From an uncultured Hippea sp. (GTDB taxonomy: Bacteria; Campylobacterota_A; Desulfurellia; JAADFJ01), in the NCBI GenBank assembly GCA_913009315.1, contig CAJVZA010000050.1, positions 1 to 14,934 on the forward strand: a stretch of 14,934 nt of DNA, read 5' to 3'. Below are positions 5,539 through 13,331 of the stretch, piece after piece. Every line of letters begins with the position of its first letter. Position 1 is the first letter of the stretch. Position numbers and translations under genes: made by a program. Under the pieces are notes generated by a model. The model was not told the origin of the DNA, searched no databases, and saw only the letters and a list, made by a program, of their open reading frames with translations.

Positions 5539-6708
5539 GTGAAAACAATCTATCTCGATAATGCAGCATCTACAAAAATGGATGACGCAGCGATAGAAGT
5601 AATGACAAATTTTATGAGAAACGATTATGCAGTAGCTTCGAGTCAATTCTCTCACAGACCGGGAATCCTGGTTAAAGATGCTCTTGAGAACTCGCGCCTT
5701 ACTGTTGCAAAAGCAATAGGGGCAAAAGAAGATGAGATAGTGTTTACTTCAGGGGGCACAGAAGCCAACAACCTGGCTCTCTTTGGGACGGCAAAAGCAT
5801 TTGCAGGAAAAAGGAATCACCTTATAACAACCAAAATTGAGCATGTCTCTGTGAAGGACAGCGCAGCAGAGCTATCAGGAAACGGTATAAAAGTAACTTA
5901 CCTCGATGTCAATAATGAAGGTTTTATAGATCTTGACCAACTCAATGATGCGATAGATGATGACAAAACATTTCTTGTAAGTGTGCAATTTGCAAATCAG
6001 GAGGTAGGAACAGTTCAGAATGTAGCAGAGATAGGTAAAATATGCAGATCTCACAATGTATTGTTTCATACCGATTCAGCTCTCAGTTTTCCATCGATAC
6101 CGCTCGATGTCCGCAAATTGAATATTGATCTGGCAACATTCTCTGCGCACAAGATGTATGGACCAAAAGGTGCGGGAGCCCTTTACATAAGGAACAAAAC
6201 ACCTATTAAAAAAATTATGATGGGCGGTTTTAATGAATTTAATCTTCGCGGAGGAACCGAAAATGTACCTGCAATAGTAGGATTTGCCGAGTCGATCAGA
6301 CGATTTGACAAAAAAGATGTCGAAAAAGTGCAGGATTTAAGGAATAAACTCTGGACGAGTATAAACAAATCCATAGAAGATGTTCACATCAACGGTCCTG
6401 CCGATTTTTCAAAAAGGCTTGCAGGCAATCTTAACTGCTCATTCGACAGGGTTGAGGGTGAATCAATAGTTCTGCATCTTGATATGAATGGAATTGCCGT
6501 TATTACCGGATCGGCCTGTTTTTCAAGATCACTTGAACCATCCTATGTTATGATGTCTCTCGGATTTTCTCACGAACGAGCACACAGCTCGGTGCGATAC
6601 AGCTTCAGCAAATTCAATAACGAAGATGAAATAGAGCCCGTCTCGGAAGCAACGAAGAAAGTTATTGAACGATTAAGACAAATCAGTCCTGTAAAAAAGG
6701 CAATATAA
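5539..6708 (+). CDS. nifS: Cysteine desulfurase (NifS/IscS family)
   Basis: A PLP enzyme that strips sulfur from L-cysteine, leaving a persulfide on its own cysteine for Fe-S assembly and sulfur carriers. The start is a GTG 8 bases after GGAGG; length is 389 residues, normal for the group. Motifs: YLDNAAST (5-12), FTSGGTEANN (69-78), His102 stacking on PLP, Asp179 in FHTDSAL, FSAHKMYGPKGAG with the PLP lysine Lys205, and GSACFSRSLEPSYV with the sulfur-accepting Cys327. These numbers track E. coli IscS within one residue. Odd point: the D-x-x-Q motif whose Gln contacts PLP (Gln183 in IscS) reads DSAL, so the Gln is Leu182. The FGNPSS segment near residue 30 is also replaced by YAVASS. The gene heads an operon with nifU (11-base gap), tusA and dsrE. 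The desulfurase call is strong; the symbol is approximate. Confidence 0.93.
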   Translation: MKTIYLDNAASTKMDDAAIEVMTNFMRNDYAVASSQFSHRPGILVKDALENSRLTVAKAIGAKEDEIVFTSGGTEANNLALFGTAKAFAGKRNHLITTKIEHVSVKDSAAELSGNGIKVTYLDVNNEGFIDLDQLNDAIDDDKTFLVSVQFANQEVGTVQNVAEIGKICRSHNVLFHTDSALSFPSIPLDVRKLNIDLATFSAHKMYGPKGAGALYIRNKTPIKKIMMGGFNEFNLRGGTENVPAIVGFAESIRRFDKKDVEKVQDLRNKLWTSINKSIEDVHINGPADFSKRLAGNLNCSFDRVEGESIVLHLDMNGIAVITGSACFSRSLEPSYVMMSLGFSHERAHSSVRYSFSKFNNEDEIEPVSEATKKVIERLRQISPVKKAI

Positions 6709-6719
6709 GGAGAAAAACT

Positions 6720-7355
6720 ATGCCTATACCGTATTCTAACAAAGTAATTGATCATTTTTTAAAACCGCACAATTCGGGCTCCATAAAAGATGCCGATGCC
6801 GTTGCGACTGAGGGAAGTCCTGCATGCGGAGATATGGTAAAACTGTATCTTAAAGTTGATAAGAAAACAAAAAAGATAGACGATATAAAATTTGAATCAT
6901 ACGGGTGCGCTTCAAATATCGCAACTGCATCGATTATTACCGATATTGCAAAAGGCAAAACCATAGAAGAAGCAAAAAAGGTAACATGGAAAGCCGCTGA
7001 TGAACTGCTCGGAGGTCTTCCTCCCGTAAAAATACATTGTGCGGTTCTGGCAGTCGATTCACTTCACGCCGCAATTGAGAACTATGAACAAAGTCACGGC
7101 CTTGTTAAGAATCCCAAAACCACTACAAAAGAAATCGTTCTCTCAAGACTGAAACATGTGATAAACCCGCTTACAGGATTTAATGTTATAAAGGCGGATC
7201 TCATAAATGATGTAGTGATAAATAATGGAATCGTCACCGTTTATACAAAACTTGCCGGAGATCATCAGTTTGCGGCAAATATAAAAGAAGAGATTATTGA
7301 AAGAATTGAGCCGCTTTGGGATGTAAAAAAGGTTGAGGTAAAATTTGATGACTAA
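6720..7355 (+). CDS. nifU: IscU/NifU scaffold with C-terminal DUF59-like domain
   Basis: Residues 1-130 are an IscU-type Fe-S scaffold with three cluster cysteines, Cys36 (SPACGD, with Asp38), Cys63 (YGCASN) and Cys107 (VKIHCAVLA). The LPPVK motif that recruits the chaperone in E. coli IscU is present as LPPVKIHC. After a short linker, residues about 138-211 resemble the DUF59/MIP18 (SufT/Fe-S carrier) domain: the INPLTGFNVIKADLI start, an IVTVYTKL strand, then a helix and a KKVEVKF strand. The usual DUF59 cysteine region (often GCP) reads AGDHQF, so no metal-binding Cys is left there. There is no CxxC, which argues against the NfuA-type C-terminus of classical NifU. It begins 11 bases after nifS behind AGGAG and overlaps tusA by 8 bases. 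The scaffold call is firm; the fused domain is moderately sure. Confidence 0.92.
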   Translation: MPIPYSNKVIDHFLKPHNSGSIKDADAVATEGSPACGDMVKLYLKVDKKTKKIDDIKFESYGCASNIATASIITDIAKGKTIEEAKKVTWKAADELLGGLPPVKIHCAVLAVDSLHAAIENYEQSHGLVKNPKTTTKEIVLSRLKHVINPLTGFNVIKADLINDVVINNGIVTVYTKLAGDHQFAANIKEEIIERIEPLWDVKKVEVKFDD

Positions 7356-7569
7356 GGTAATAAAAGTTGACTGCATAGGTGAAACGTGCCCGATTCCGCT
7401 GATTGAAGTACGAAAAGCATGGATCAAGGTGGAAAAAGGAGATCTTATTGAAGCGGTAGGAAATCACCCGGCATCGTTTAAAGAGATACAGATGGCCGCT
7501 GAATCGTTAGGTTCAACGATCAAAGAGGCTGTCGGAGGAAAACAGTGGAAAATAGTGATAGAAAAGTGA
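7348..7569 (+). CDS. tusA: TusA-family sulfur carrier
   Basis: A 73-residue TusA/SirA-like protein. Members take persulfide sulfur from a cysteine desulfurase and pass it on for tRNA 2-thiouridine, molybdopterin or dissimilatory sulfur metabolism. The diagnostic CPIP motif has the carrier Cys14, preceded by VDCIGETC with an extra Cys9. Start: ATG at 7348-7350, inside the end of nifU (nifU stop at 7353-7355), implying translational coupling; a TTG three bases earlier is a weaker choice. The next gene starts inside its 3' end. Position directly behind a desulfurase and scaffold supports a role as relay in this operon. Confidence 0.93.
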   Translation: MTKVIKVDCIGETCPIPLIEVRKAWIKVEKGDLIEAVGNHPASFKEIQMAAESLGSTIKEAVGGKQWKIVIEK

Positions 7570-7982
7570 AAAAAGCGGCAATCATAGTTCACTCCGGTAC
7601 AATAGATAAGGTTATGAGCGCTTTGATTATTGGGAACGGATCGTTGGCTATGGGCATAGACTGCACATTATTTTTCACCTTCTGGGGTCTGTCGGCACTG
7701 AAAAAGGGAAGGATCAATTCTCTGCCATTATCCAGAATGAATTTATTCGGACTCGGAAAGAAATTGATAGACATGGCAATGAAAAAAAACAATGTTGCAA
7801 CCGCGCAGAGGCTTATAAAAGACTACAAAGAGCTTGGAGGAAAAATCATTGCCTGCGATATGACAATGTCATTGATGAATATCAAGGAGAGCCAACTCGA
7901 TAAATCACTTATCGACAGCTACGGTTCGGTAGGCAGCTTTCTGAATGAAGCAAAAGACGCTCAAATAACATTGTTTATTTAA
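7545..7982 (+). CDS. DsrE-family sulfur carrier (DsrE2-like)
   Basis: A 145-residue DsrE/DsrF-like protein. The conserved Cys104 lies in IIACDMTMSLMNI, the hallmark of the DsrE2-type group, and the C-terminus ends AQITLFI as in that group. A hydrophobic stretch with CTLFFTFWGL (40-49) is also typical. In sulfur oxidisers DsrE2 partners TusA in moving sulfane sulfur. The start is GTG 7545, six bases after GGAGG (7534-7538); a second GTG at 7566 overlaps the tusA stop but has a poorer ribosome site. It overlaps tusA by 25 bases and is the last gene of the operon. Carrier function is inferred from the family. Confidence 0.88.
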   Translation: MENSDRKVKKAAIIVHSGTIDKVMSALIIGNGSLAMGIDCTLFFTFWGLSALKKGRINSLPLSRMNLFGLGKKLIDMAMKKNNVATAQRLIKDYKELGGKIIACDMTMSLMNIKESQLDKSLIDSYGSVGSFLNEAKDAQITLFI

Positions 7983-8002
7983 AGCAACTCTATTGGAAAT
8001 AG

Positions 8003-8036
8003 TTTGCGCTGCAAAGTAATAAGTTTAAGGCGCAAA
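8003..8036. terminator. Inverted repeat between convergent operon ends
   Basis: TTTGCGC (8003-8009) and GCGCAAA (8030-8036) are exact reverse complements 20 bases apart, in the 123-base gap between dsrE (plus) and rrf2 (minus). The location suits a two-way terminator, but the loop is long and no T run follows, so it may do something else. Confidence 0.35.
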
Positions 8037-8105
8037 TTGCAGATTAAGCTTGAAATTCTGATAACCGCTTCGCTTACGAATCAACAAAAATGTCCTTAGA
8101 ATGTC

Positions 8106-8519
8106 TCAGCTGCCCTGTATGAGATCTGCCAGACTGACACTTTCAAGAAACTGATTAAGCTTTTTTTCCATTCCTTTCCATACTGTTTTGGCTTGGCAAT
8201 TGGCTATATCAACGAGAGGGCAATCATCCGGATTCTCACCCATACATGGAACGGAAAGTTCCACCGATGAAACCGGAGCAAGCAGCATCTTCATAGTAAT
8301 ATCCTCCGGTTTATGAGCCAGCTTGTATCCGCCCTTAGGTCCTCTAAAGCTGTTGACTATCCCCCGTTTCTCAAGCTCAAGCATAATTTTGCTCAAATAT
8401 TTGGCAGAAATATGCTGTCTTTTTGATACCTCTGCCAGCGCAACCGGTTTTCCATCGTGAAGTGCTATATCTATTACAGCCCTCAAACCATATCTGCTTT
8501 TTGTAGATATTCTTATCAT
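8106..8519 (-). CDS. Rrf2-family transcriptional regulator (IscR-like)
   Basis: A 137-residue winged-helix regulator. The N-terminal MIRISTKSRYGLRAVIDIAL and the ISAKYLSKIMLELEKRGIV recognition region are typical of Rrf2, as is the wing FRGPKGGYKLA (58-68). Three cysteines, Cys92, Cys100 and Cys108, sit where IscR has its 2Fe-2S ligands (92, 98, 104), though the spacing is longer, so cluster binding is likely but unproven. The start is the ATG at 8517-8519 because homology begins at MIRIS; upstream frame sequence is not family-like. It converges on the desulfurase operon instead of heading it, which is not the usual iscRSUA layout. By family knowledge it may sense Fe-S or cysteine status and control that operon. 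Confidence 0.9.
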   Translation of the reverse strand: MIRISTKSRYGLRAVIDIALHDGKPVALAEVSKRQHISAKYLSKIMLELEKRGIVNSFRGPKGGYKLAHKPEDITMKMLLAPVSSVELSVPCMGENPDDCPLVDIANCQAKTVWKGMEKKLNQFLESVSLADLIQGS

Positions 8520-8619
8520 TTCATAAACCTTCAATCTCCATGAGGATAATTCTATTGATTCTGCGCGCCGCATATTGAGAATTCAAATGCGCCTCATCAA
8601 AGCTCAAATTGCAAATAAC

Positions 8620-8634
8620 GGCAGAGTTACTGCC
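8620..8634 (-). terminator. Small hairpin downstream of polA
   Basis: GGCAG (8620-8624) pairs with CTGCC (8630-8634) around five bases, within the 162-base gap between polA and rrf2. On the minus strand it lies about 50 bases after the polA stop and is followed by an imperfect T-rich run. It could end the ilvE-polA transcript or attenuate rrf2. Weak call. Confidence 0.3.
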
Positions 8635-8681
8635 AAGATTTACAACGTACAGAAGGCTAATCTGAGGCTCAAAATGATCGT

Positions 8682-11174
8682 TCATGGACCGGCAGAGATA
8701 TCCTTAAGATTTGACCAGTTTCGCCCTACCCTTATATCAACAGCCATATTAATACCCAAATCAACGGCATTTTCCATACTCTCTTTTGTTATTTCGATAG
8801 CCTTTTCGAGATTCTTATTGTCTGCTTCTATCAAAAGCTCGTCATGTATCTGAAGAAGAATATGCGCTTCTATATCGGCATTTCTGAAATTTCTATATAA
8901 TTTGACCATTGCTATCTTGATGATGTCAGCCGATGTTCCCTGAATCGGAGCATTGATAGCCGCCCTCTCCCCAAAACTCCTCAATCCCGGATTTCTGCTG
9001 TTTATCTCCGGTATCATTCTCCTTCTGCCGAACGCCGTCTTGGCATATCCATAATTTTTGGCAAATTGTTTTGCCTCTTCCATAAAGAGCTTGACTCCTG
9101 CGTATTTATCAAAATATTTCTCATGATAATTTCTTGCAGTTTGGACACTAACAGAAAGATTTTTAGCAAGACTGTTGATACCCATTCCGTACATTATACC
9201 GAAATTTATCACTTTAGCCAATCTTCTCTGCGACTTCGTTACTATTGATATCGGTATGTCAAAAAGTTTCGATGCAGTATAGCTATGAATATCCTCCTGA
9301 TTTTCAAAAGCTCTTATCAGTTCCTGATCCTTTGAAAGCACGGCCATAACACGAAGTTCCATCTGAGAATAGTCCGAACTTATCAGACTATACCCATCCT
9401 GAGCGATAAACAGATCTCTTACTGTATGATGCTGATTATTAGTAGGGATATTTTGAAGATTGGGATTCATAGAAGAAAGCCTTCCCGTGGCAGTCAATTT
9501 CTGATTAAAGGTAGTATGAATTCTACAATTCGGATCAGCCTCCATATAATGAATAAACGGTTCTATATAAGTAGTGATGAGCTTCTCAAGCGATCTGTAT
9601 TTAATGATGCGGCTAACCACCGGATGCTTATCGGAAAGTTTCTCCAATGTTTCAATATCTGTGGATGGGCCCTCTTTGCCTTTTCTTATCGGTTTGAGCC
9701 CGAGTTTGCCGAAAAGCAGTTGCGCTGTCTGTTTCGGGGAATTAAGATTAAATTCATATCCCGATAAAAGAAATATGGATTTTGAAATCGAATCTATCTC
9801 TTTCTCAAGTGCCTCTTTTTTCTTATAAAGCAACTCCTTGTCTATCTTTATTCCACGCTTCTCCATATGAAAAAGCAGCGTAGAAAGCTCTTGCTCTATG
9901 CTGTTTAGATAAATCAGATCTTCGGCTTTAAGATGTTCGATAGTCAGCTTTTCAAGCTCATAATAGTCAGATACAGACGGCTTCAGGTTGCCTGTTAAAT
10001 CAAAAGAAAGCCACGAGAGAGATCCTTTTTTAGCGCTGTTAAGGAGATAACTTGCAATGCCGAGGTCGAAACAGCTGCACGAGCATCCCAATAAATGGCT
10101 TAAACCCTTAGCATCATTGGTAATAATATGTTTATCCGATAATTTTGATATATTATCATCTATTTTGTATATCTTTCCATCCTCAAGCGATAGATTAACG
10201 GATTTTCCATCAACCTCTACAGCTATTCGCTCAGAGGATTTTAGTTTTAATTCAAGCTGTTCATTAGAGATCGACTCATAATTCGAATTTTGCCGATGAT
10301 TGTCAAAGAAGCTTTTGAACTCCAGCTGCCTGCAAAGATCCTCAACAAGATCTTTGTCCTCCTTTTGTTTGTCGAATATTTTGAGATCAATATCTATGTT
10401 ATCATGTATTGTGGTAAGAAACAGGGCATCAAACAACTGAGCTTTGTGCTCTTCAAGGGAAGATTTTATTTTTGCAGGAAGCTCATCGATATTTTTATAT
10501 ATGCCATCCAAAGATCCGAAGCGGTTTAACAGCATAGCAGCGCGCTTTGGACCAATTCCCGGCACACCGGGAATATTATCAGACACATCTCCCACAAGAG
10601 CCAAAAACTGAGGTATTTTATCCGGCGTAACTTGAAATTTCTTTTTTACCTCATCAACATCATAAATCTTGTTTTCGGTTATATTCCAGATAAAAACCGT
10701 TTCTGAAACACACTGAGCAATATCTTTATCTCCGGTAACGATGATTACATTTCCGTCCCATTTTTTGCATGCCGAATATATAATATCATCCGCTTCATAA
10801 CCGTCTATCGCGATACTATTGATACCTAAAGCACTCAGGAACCTTTTCACAACCGGAATCTGGCATGAGAGATCTTCGGGCATTTTCGGTCTCTGCGCTT
10901 TATAGAGCTCATATTTCTTTTTTCTAAATGTCTTTGCAATGCTGTCAAAAGCCACGGCTATATGTTCAGGCGATTTTTCTTTAAGAATGCGATTTATCAG
11001 CTTGATAAATCCGTAGATTGCATTCGTAGGAAACCCGTCCCGCGTAGAAAGAGACTTTATCGCATAAAAACTCCTGTAAAGGTAGGCATGACCATCAATT
11101 AAAATCAGCTCGTTCGGATCAGACGAAGTCAAGCCACTGCCTGTACTCTTTTTTATTTCCATGAACTGCATCAA
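8682..11174 (-). CDS. polA: DNA polymerase I, proofreading site lost
   Basis: Replication and repair polymerase that removes Okazaki primers. Up to 830 residues. The 5' nuclease domain (about 22-290) has [17 protein letters not shown], the acidic cluster EADDII (127-132), VTGDKD (146-151) and [18 protein letters not shown] (195-212). The middle domain (about 300-440) keeps the fold but not the 3'-5' exonuclease acids: the DxE strand reads IAVEVDG. The polymerase domain shows [17 protein letters not shown], motif A DYSQMELR (601-608), the O helix with Arg650, Lys654 and Tyr662, and motif C QIHDEL (776-781). The first ATG lies 56 bases inside ilvE and no clear ribosome site marks it; starts at 11160-11162 or a TTG near residue 15 are possible, since homology begins near residue 22. 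Likely an operon with ilvE. Confidence 0.96.
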   Translation of the reverse strand: MMQFMEIKKSTGSGLTSSDPNELILIDGHAYLYRSFYAIKSLSTRDGFPTNAIYGFIKLINRILKEKSPEHIAVAFDSIAKTFRKKKYELYKAQRPKMPEDLSCQIPVVKRFLSALGINSIAIDGYEADDIIYSACKKWDGNVIIVTGDKDIAQCVSETVFIWNITENKIYDVDEVKKKFQVTPDKIPQFLALVGDVSDNIPGVPGIGPKRAAMLLNRFGSLDGIYKNIDELPAKIKSSLEEHKAQLFDALFLTTIHDNIDIDLKIFDKQKEDKDLVEDLCRQLEFKSFFDNHRQNSNYESISNEQLELKLKSSERIAVEVDGKSVNLSLEDGKIYKIDDNISKLSDKHIITNDAKGLSHLLGCSCSCFDLGIASYLLNSAKKGSLSWLSFDLTGNLKPSVSDYYELEKLTIEHLKAEDLIYLNSIEQELSTLLFHMEKRGIKIDKELLYKKKEALEKEIDSISKSIFLLSGYEFNLNSPKQTAQLLFGKLGLKPIRKGKEGPSTDIETLEKLSDKHPVVSRIIKYRSLEKLITTYIEPFIHYMEADPNCRIHTTFNQKLTATGRLSSMNPNLQNIPTNNQHHTVRDLFIAQDGYSLISSDYSQMELRVMAVLSKDQELIRAFENQEDIHSYTASKLFDIPISIVTKSQRRLAKVINFGIMYGMGINSLAKNLSVSVQTARNYHEKYFDKYAGVKLFMEEAKQFAKNYGYAKTAFGRRRMIPEINSRNPGLRSFGERAAINAPIQGTSADIIKIAMVKLYRNFRNADIEAHILLQIHDELLIEADNKNLEKAIEITKESMENAVDLGINMAVDIRVGRNWSNLKDISAGP

Positions 11175-12033
11175 AGTAGATTAATTGAATCTTTTCGGTA
11201 ATTTCGCCCCTTGAACCATTGCCTATTGTTCTGCCGTCCAGATCCCTTATCGGAGTGATTTCGGCAGCAGTCCCGGCAAGAAACAGCTCATCGGAAACAT
11301 AAAGTTGATCTCTTGTTAATCTGTCTTCTTTTACTCTATATCCAAGATCCTCAGCAATTTTTACTACAGAACTTCTTGTAATTCCTTCAAGAATTGTCCC
11401 GAACGGAGGAGTATATATAATTCCATCGCGCACCGCAAACAGACATTCCGCGCTTCCTTCGGAAGCATAACCTTCGCTGTCCAACAATATGGCCTCATCA
11501 TAACCGGCATCAATTGCTTCCCATTTTGCGAGCTGGCTATTTACATAATTGCCGCAGGTCTTAGATTTTGTCATCGATGAATCGATCTGATTTCTTGTAA
11601 ACGAAGAAACTTTAACTCTGATTCCGTTTTTTATCCCTTCCTTTCCAAGATATGTTCCCCATGGCCATGCCGCAATTGCAACTTGAATCTTATTATGCTG
11701 CGGATAAAGCCCCATGTCTCCATATCCGATAAAACCCAAAGGTCTTATATAGCATTCCTTCAGATTATTTTGCTTAACGGTTTCCTTTGTTGCTTCATAA
11801 AGTTCATCAAAGCTGAAAGGAATCTTCATATTAAGTATATGGGCAGAGTTAAGAAAACGCTTTGTATGAGATTTGAGTCTGAATATCGCAGGTCCGTTGT
11901 CGGTATTATAACATCTTATACCCTCAAAAATACCAAGACCGTAATGCAGAGTGTGCGTCAAAACATGCACATTCGCCCTTTCCCATGGAACCATTTTTCC
12001 ATCAAACCAAATAAATTTTGTCGACTGAACCAT
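11119..12033 (-). CDS. ilvE: Branched-chain amino acid aminotransferase
   Basis: A fold-type IV PLP transaminase that performs the last step of Val, Leu and Ile synthesis with glutamate as amino donor. The 304 residues match the family. Visible are [11 protein letters not shown] (30-40), the PLP lysine Lys158 in [21 protein letters not shown] (186-196) and [11 protein letters not shown] (213-223) for phosphate binding. Where most relatives have GEN or AEN after the Glu, this one has AEC (Cys197), a mild deviation. Start: ATG at 12031-12033 behind a strong AGGAGG seven bases upstream. The 3' end overlaps polA by 56 bases. Family D-amino-acid transaminase or 4-amino-4-deoxychorismate lyase is less likely because of the full BCAT-type signature. 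Confidence 0.94.
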   Translation of the reverse strand: MVQSTKFIWFDGKMVPWERANVHVLTHTLHYGLGIFEGIRCYNTDNGPAIFRLKSHTKRFLNSAHILNMKIPFSFDELYEATKETVKQNNLKECYIRPLGFIGYGDMGLYPQHNKIQVAIAAWPWGTYLGKEGIKNGIRVKVSSFTRNQIDSSMTKSKTCGNYVNSQLAKWEAIDAGYDEAILLDSEGYASEGSAECLFAVRDGIIYTPPFGTILEGITRSSVVKIAEDLGYRVKEDRLTRDQLYVSDELFLAGTAAEITPIRDLDGRTIGNGSRGEITEKIQLIYFDAVHGNKKEYRQWLDFV

Positions 12034-12052
12034 TCAAACCTCCTACTCATTA

Positions 12053-12080
12053 TTGACAATCTCCAATAGAACAATACACT
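12053..12080 (+). promoter_or_regulatory. Promoter for tRNA-Val
   Basis: A perfect TTGACA (12053-12058), a 16-base spacer and TACACT (12075-12080; four of six consensus bases including the key first A and last T). Predicted initiation falls a few bases before the mature tRNA 5' end at 12,090. It sits in the divergent gap with ilvE. Confidence 0.5.
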
Positions 12081-12089
12081 TATGATAAC

Positions 12090-12164
12090 GGGCGATTAGC
12101 TCAGGGGTAGAGCGTTCGCTTCACACGCGAGAGGTCACAGGTTCGAAACCTGTATCGCCCACCA
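12090..12164 (+). tRNA. tRNA-Val (anticodon CAC)
   Basis: A full cloverleaf: acceptor GGGCGAT with ATCGCCC, D arm with GCTCAGGGGTAGAGC, anticodon stem TTCGC/GCGAG (one G-T pair) around loop TTCACAC giving anticodon CAC, and T arm ACAGGTTCGAAACCTGT. Discriminator A at 12,161 is followed by a genome-encoded CCA. It reads GTG codons. ispD starts 31 bases later with no terminator visible between, so the tRNA may be cut out of a longer transcript. Confidence 0.97.
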
Positions 12165-12195
12165 TTCATTTTAACCTAAATTTTACGGATTTAAA

Positions 12196-12846
12196 GTGAT
12201 ACATTTAGTTTTATTAGCTGCCGGCAGCTCGATTAGATACGGAAAAAGAAAACAGTTTGTCAAAATCGGCAACAAGCGGATATGGCAATGGTCGCTGGAG
12301 AAATTTATCGGCTTTGTAGATGATGCCGTTATTGTCGTGCCTAAAGAAGAAACAGGGCAAATAGACATAACGGATTATCAAATTCCTATTAAAATCAAAT
12401 CGGGAGGCAAAACACGCCTGCAATCATCATATCTCGGAACAAAAGAGCTGAGCGGAGGTATTGTTTTGATTCATGATGCCGCGCGGCCGTTAGTTTCTTC
12501 AGAACTGATTAACGGTATAATAAAAAAGGCGAAAGCCTTCGGAGCAGCAGTTCCCGTCATACCGATATTAGATACAATAAAGCTGACCGACGGAGAAAAG
12601 GTTGTCAGGACACTCGGCAGAGACAGATATAAAGCCATACAGACACCTCAGGGCTTTGAAACCGAACTTATAAAAAACGCTCTGGAAAATGCCATGATAC
12701 AGGAACTTGAAATAACCGATGATGCATCAGCCGTTGAAGCAACGGGAAAAACCGTTTATATAACCGAAGGTCAAAGAACAAATATAAAACTTACATACAA
12801 AGAGGATCTAAAATTTATACAACAGATGTTATTAGAATCGGAATAG
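12196..12846 (+). CDS. ispD: 2-C-methyl-D-erythritol 4-phosphate cytidylyltransferase
   Basis: Third step of the non-mevalonate pathway: MEP plus CTP gives CDP-methylerythritol. The 216-residue protein has the nucleotide loop LLAAGSSIRYGKRKQF (6-21; the usual Pro-Lys-Gln is Arg-Lys-Gln, the Lys is kept), VLIHDAARPLV, DTIK, TPQGFE and the closing DDASAVEATG and NIKLTYKEDL segments. The start is a GTG, since homology begins at once; the ribosome site is weak. It follows tRNA-Val and runs straight into ispF, which is in the -1 frame. The pair may derive from, or be translated as, an IspDF-type unit. Confidence 0.93.
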   Translation: MIHLVLLAAGSSIRYGKRKQFVKIGNKRIWQWSLEKFIGFVDDAVIVVPKEETGQIDITDYQIPIKIKSGGKTRLQSSYLGTKELSGGIVLIHDAARPLVSSELINGIIKKAKAFGAAVPVIPILDTIKLTDGEKVVRTLGRDRYKAIQTPQGFETELIKNALENAMIQELEITDDASAVEATGKTVYITEGQRTNIKLTYKEDLKFIQQMLLESE

Positions 12847-13331
12847 GATACGACAGCCATCGATTTGAACAGGGAATATCTTTTTATCTTGGCGGAGTGA
12901 AAATAGATTATGACAAAGGTCTTAAAGGATATTCGGATGGTGATGCAGTAATCCATTCGGTAATAGACTCAATTTTATCTGCAGCCCATTTAGGAAACAT
13001 AGGTATGCTGTTTCCCGATTCGGATAAAAAATATAAAAATATAAAAAGCACTATTTTGTTGGAACGAACATCTGACATAATTAAAAAGGGCGGATACGCG
13101 ATAATCAATATATCTGCCGTTATAATTGCACAGGAACCTCGGCTGTACGGCTATCTTAACGAGATGGAACAGATTATGGCTAAAATTCTGGATCTCGACA
13201 AACACGATATTTCAATAGCAGCCAAAACAAATGATACTATGGGATTTATAGGAAGAAAAGAAGGAATTGCCGCACATTCTGTTTGTTTAATGAGAAAAAG
13301 CTCCTCATCTGCAAAAAATGAATCCCGATAA
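12831..13331 (+). CDS. ispF: 2-C-methyl-D-erythritol 2,4-cyclodiphosphate synthase
   Basis: Fifth pathway step, cyclising CDP-ME 2-phosphate with loss of CMP. Homology begins exactly at RIGIGYDSHRF (zinc ligands Asp and His) and continues through LGGVKIDYDKGL, YSDGDAVIHSVIDSIL (third zinc ligand His), LFPDSD and GFIGRKEGIAAHS; about 166 residues, normal length. The frame contains no ATG, GTG or TTG between the upstream stop (inside ispD) and RIGIG; I place the start at ATT 12831 by homology. An ATT start, a -1 shift from ispD, or a sequencing indel are the options. A truncated start at 12,897 would lose two zinc ligands. The His of the HSDGD loop (His34 in E. coli, conserved) is Tyr here. Overlaps the next gene by 14 bases. 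Confidence 0.9.
   Translation: MRIGIGYDSHRFEQGISFYLGGVKIDYDKGLKGYSDGDAVIHSVIDSILSAAHLGNIGMLFPDSDKKYKNIKSTILLERTSDIIKKGGYAIINISAVIIAQEPRLYGYLNEMEQIMAKILDLDKHDISIAAKTNDTMGFIGRKEGIAAHSVCLMRKSSSSAKNESR

Noticed and set aside
12897-13331. ispF starting at the internal GTG
   Set aside because: That start would remove the first two zinc ligands and the conserved RIGIGYDSH N-terminus.
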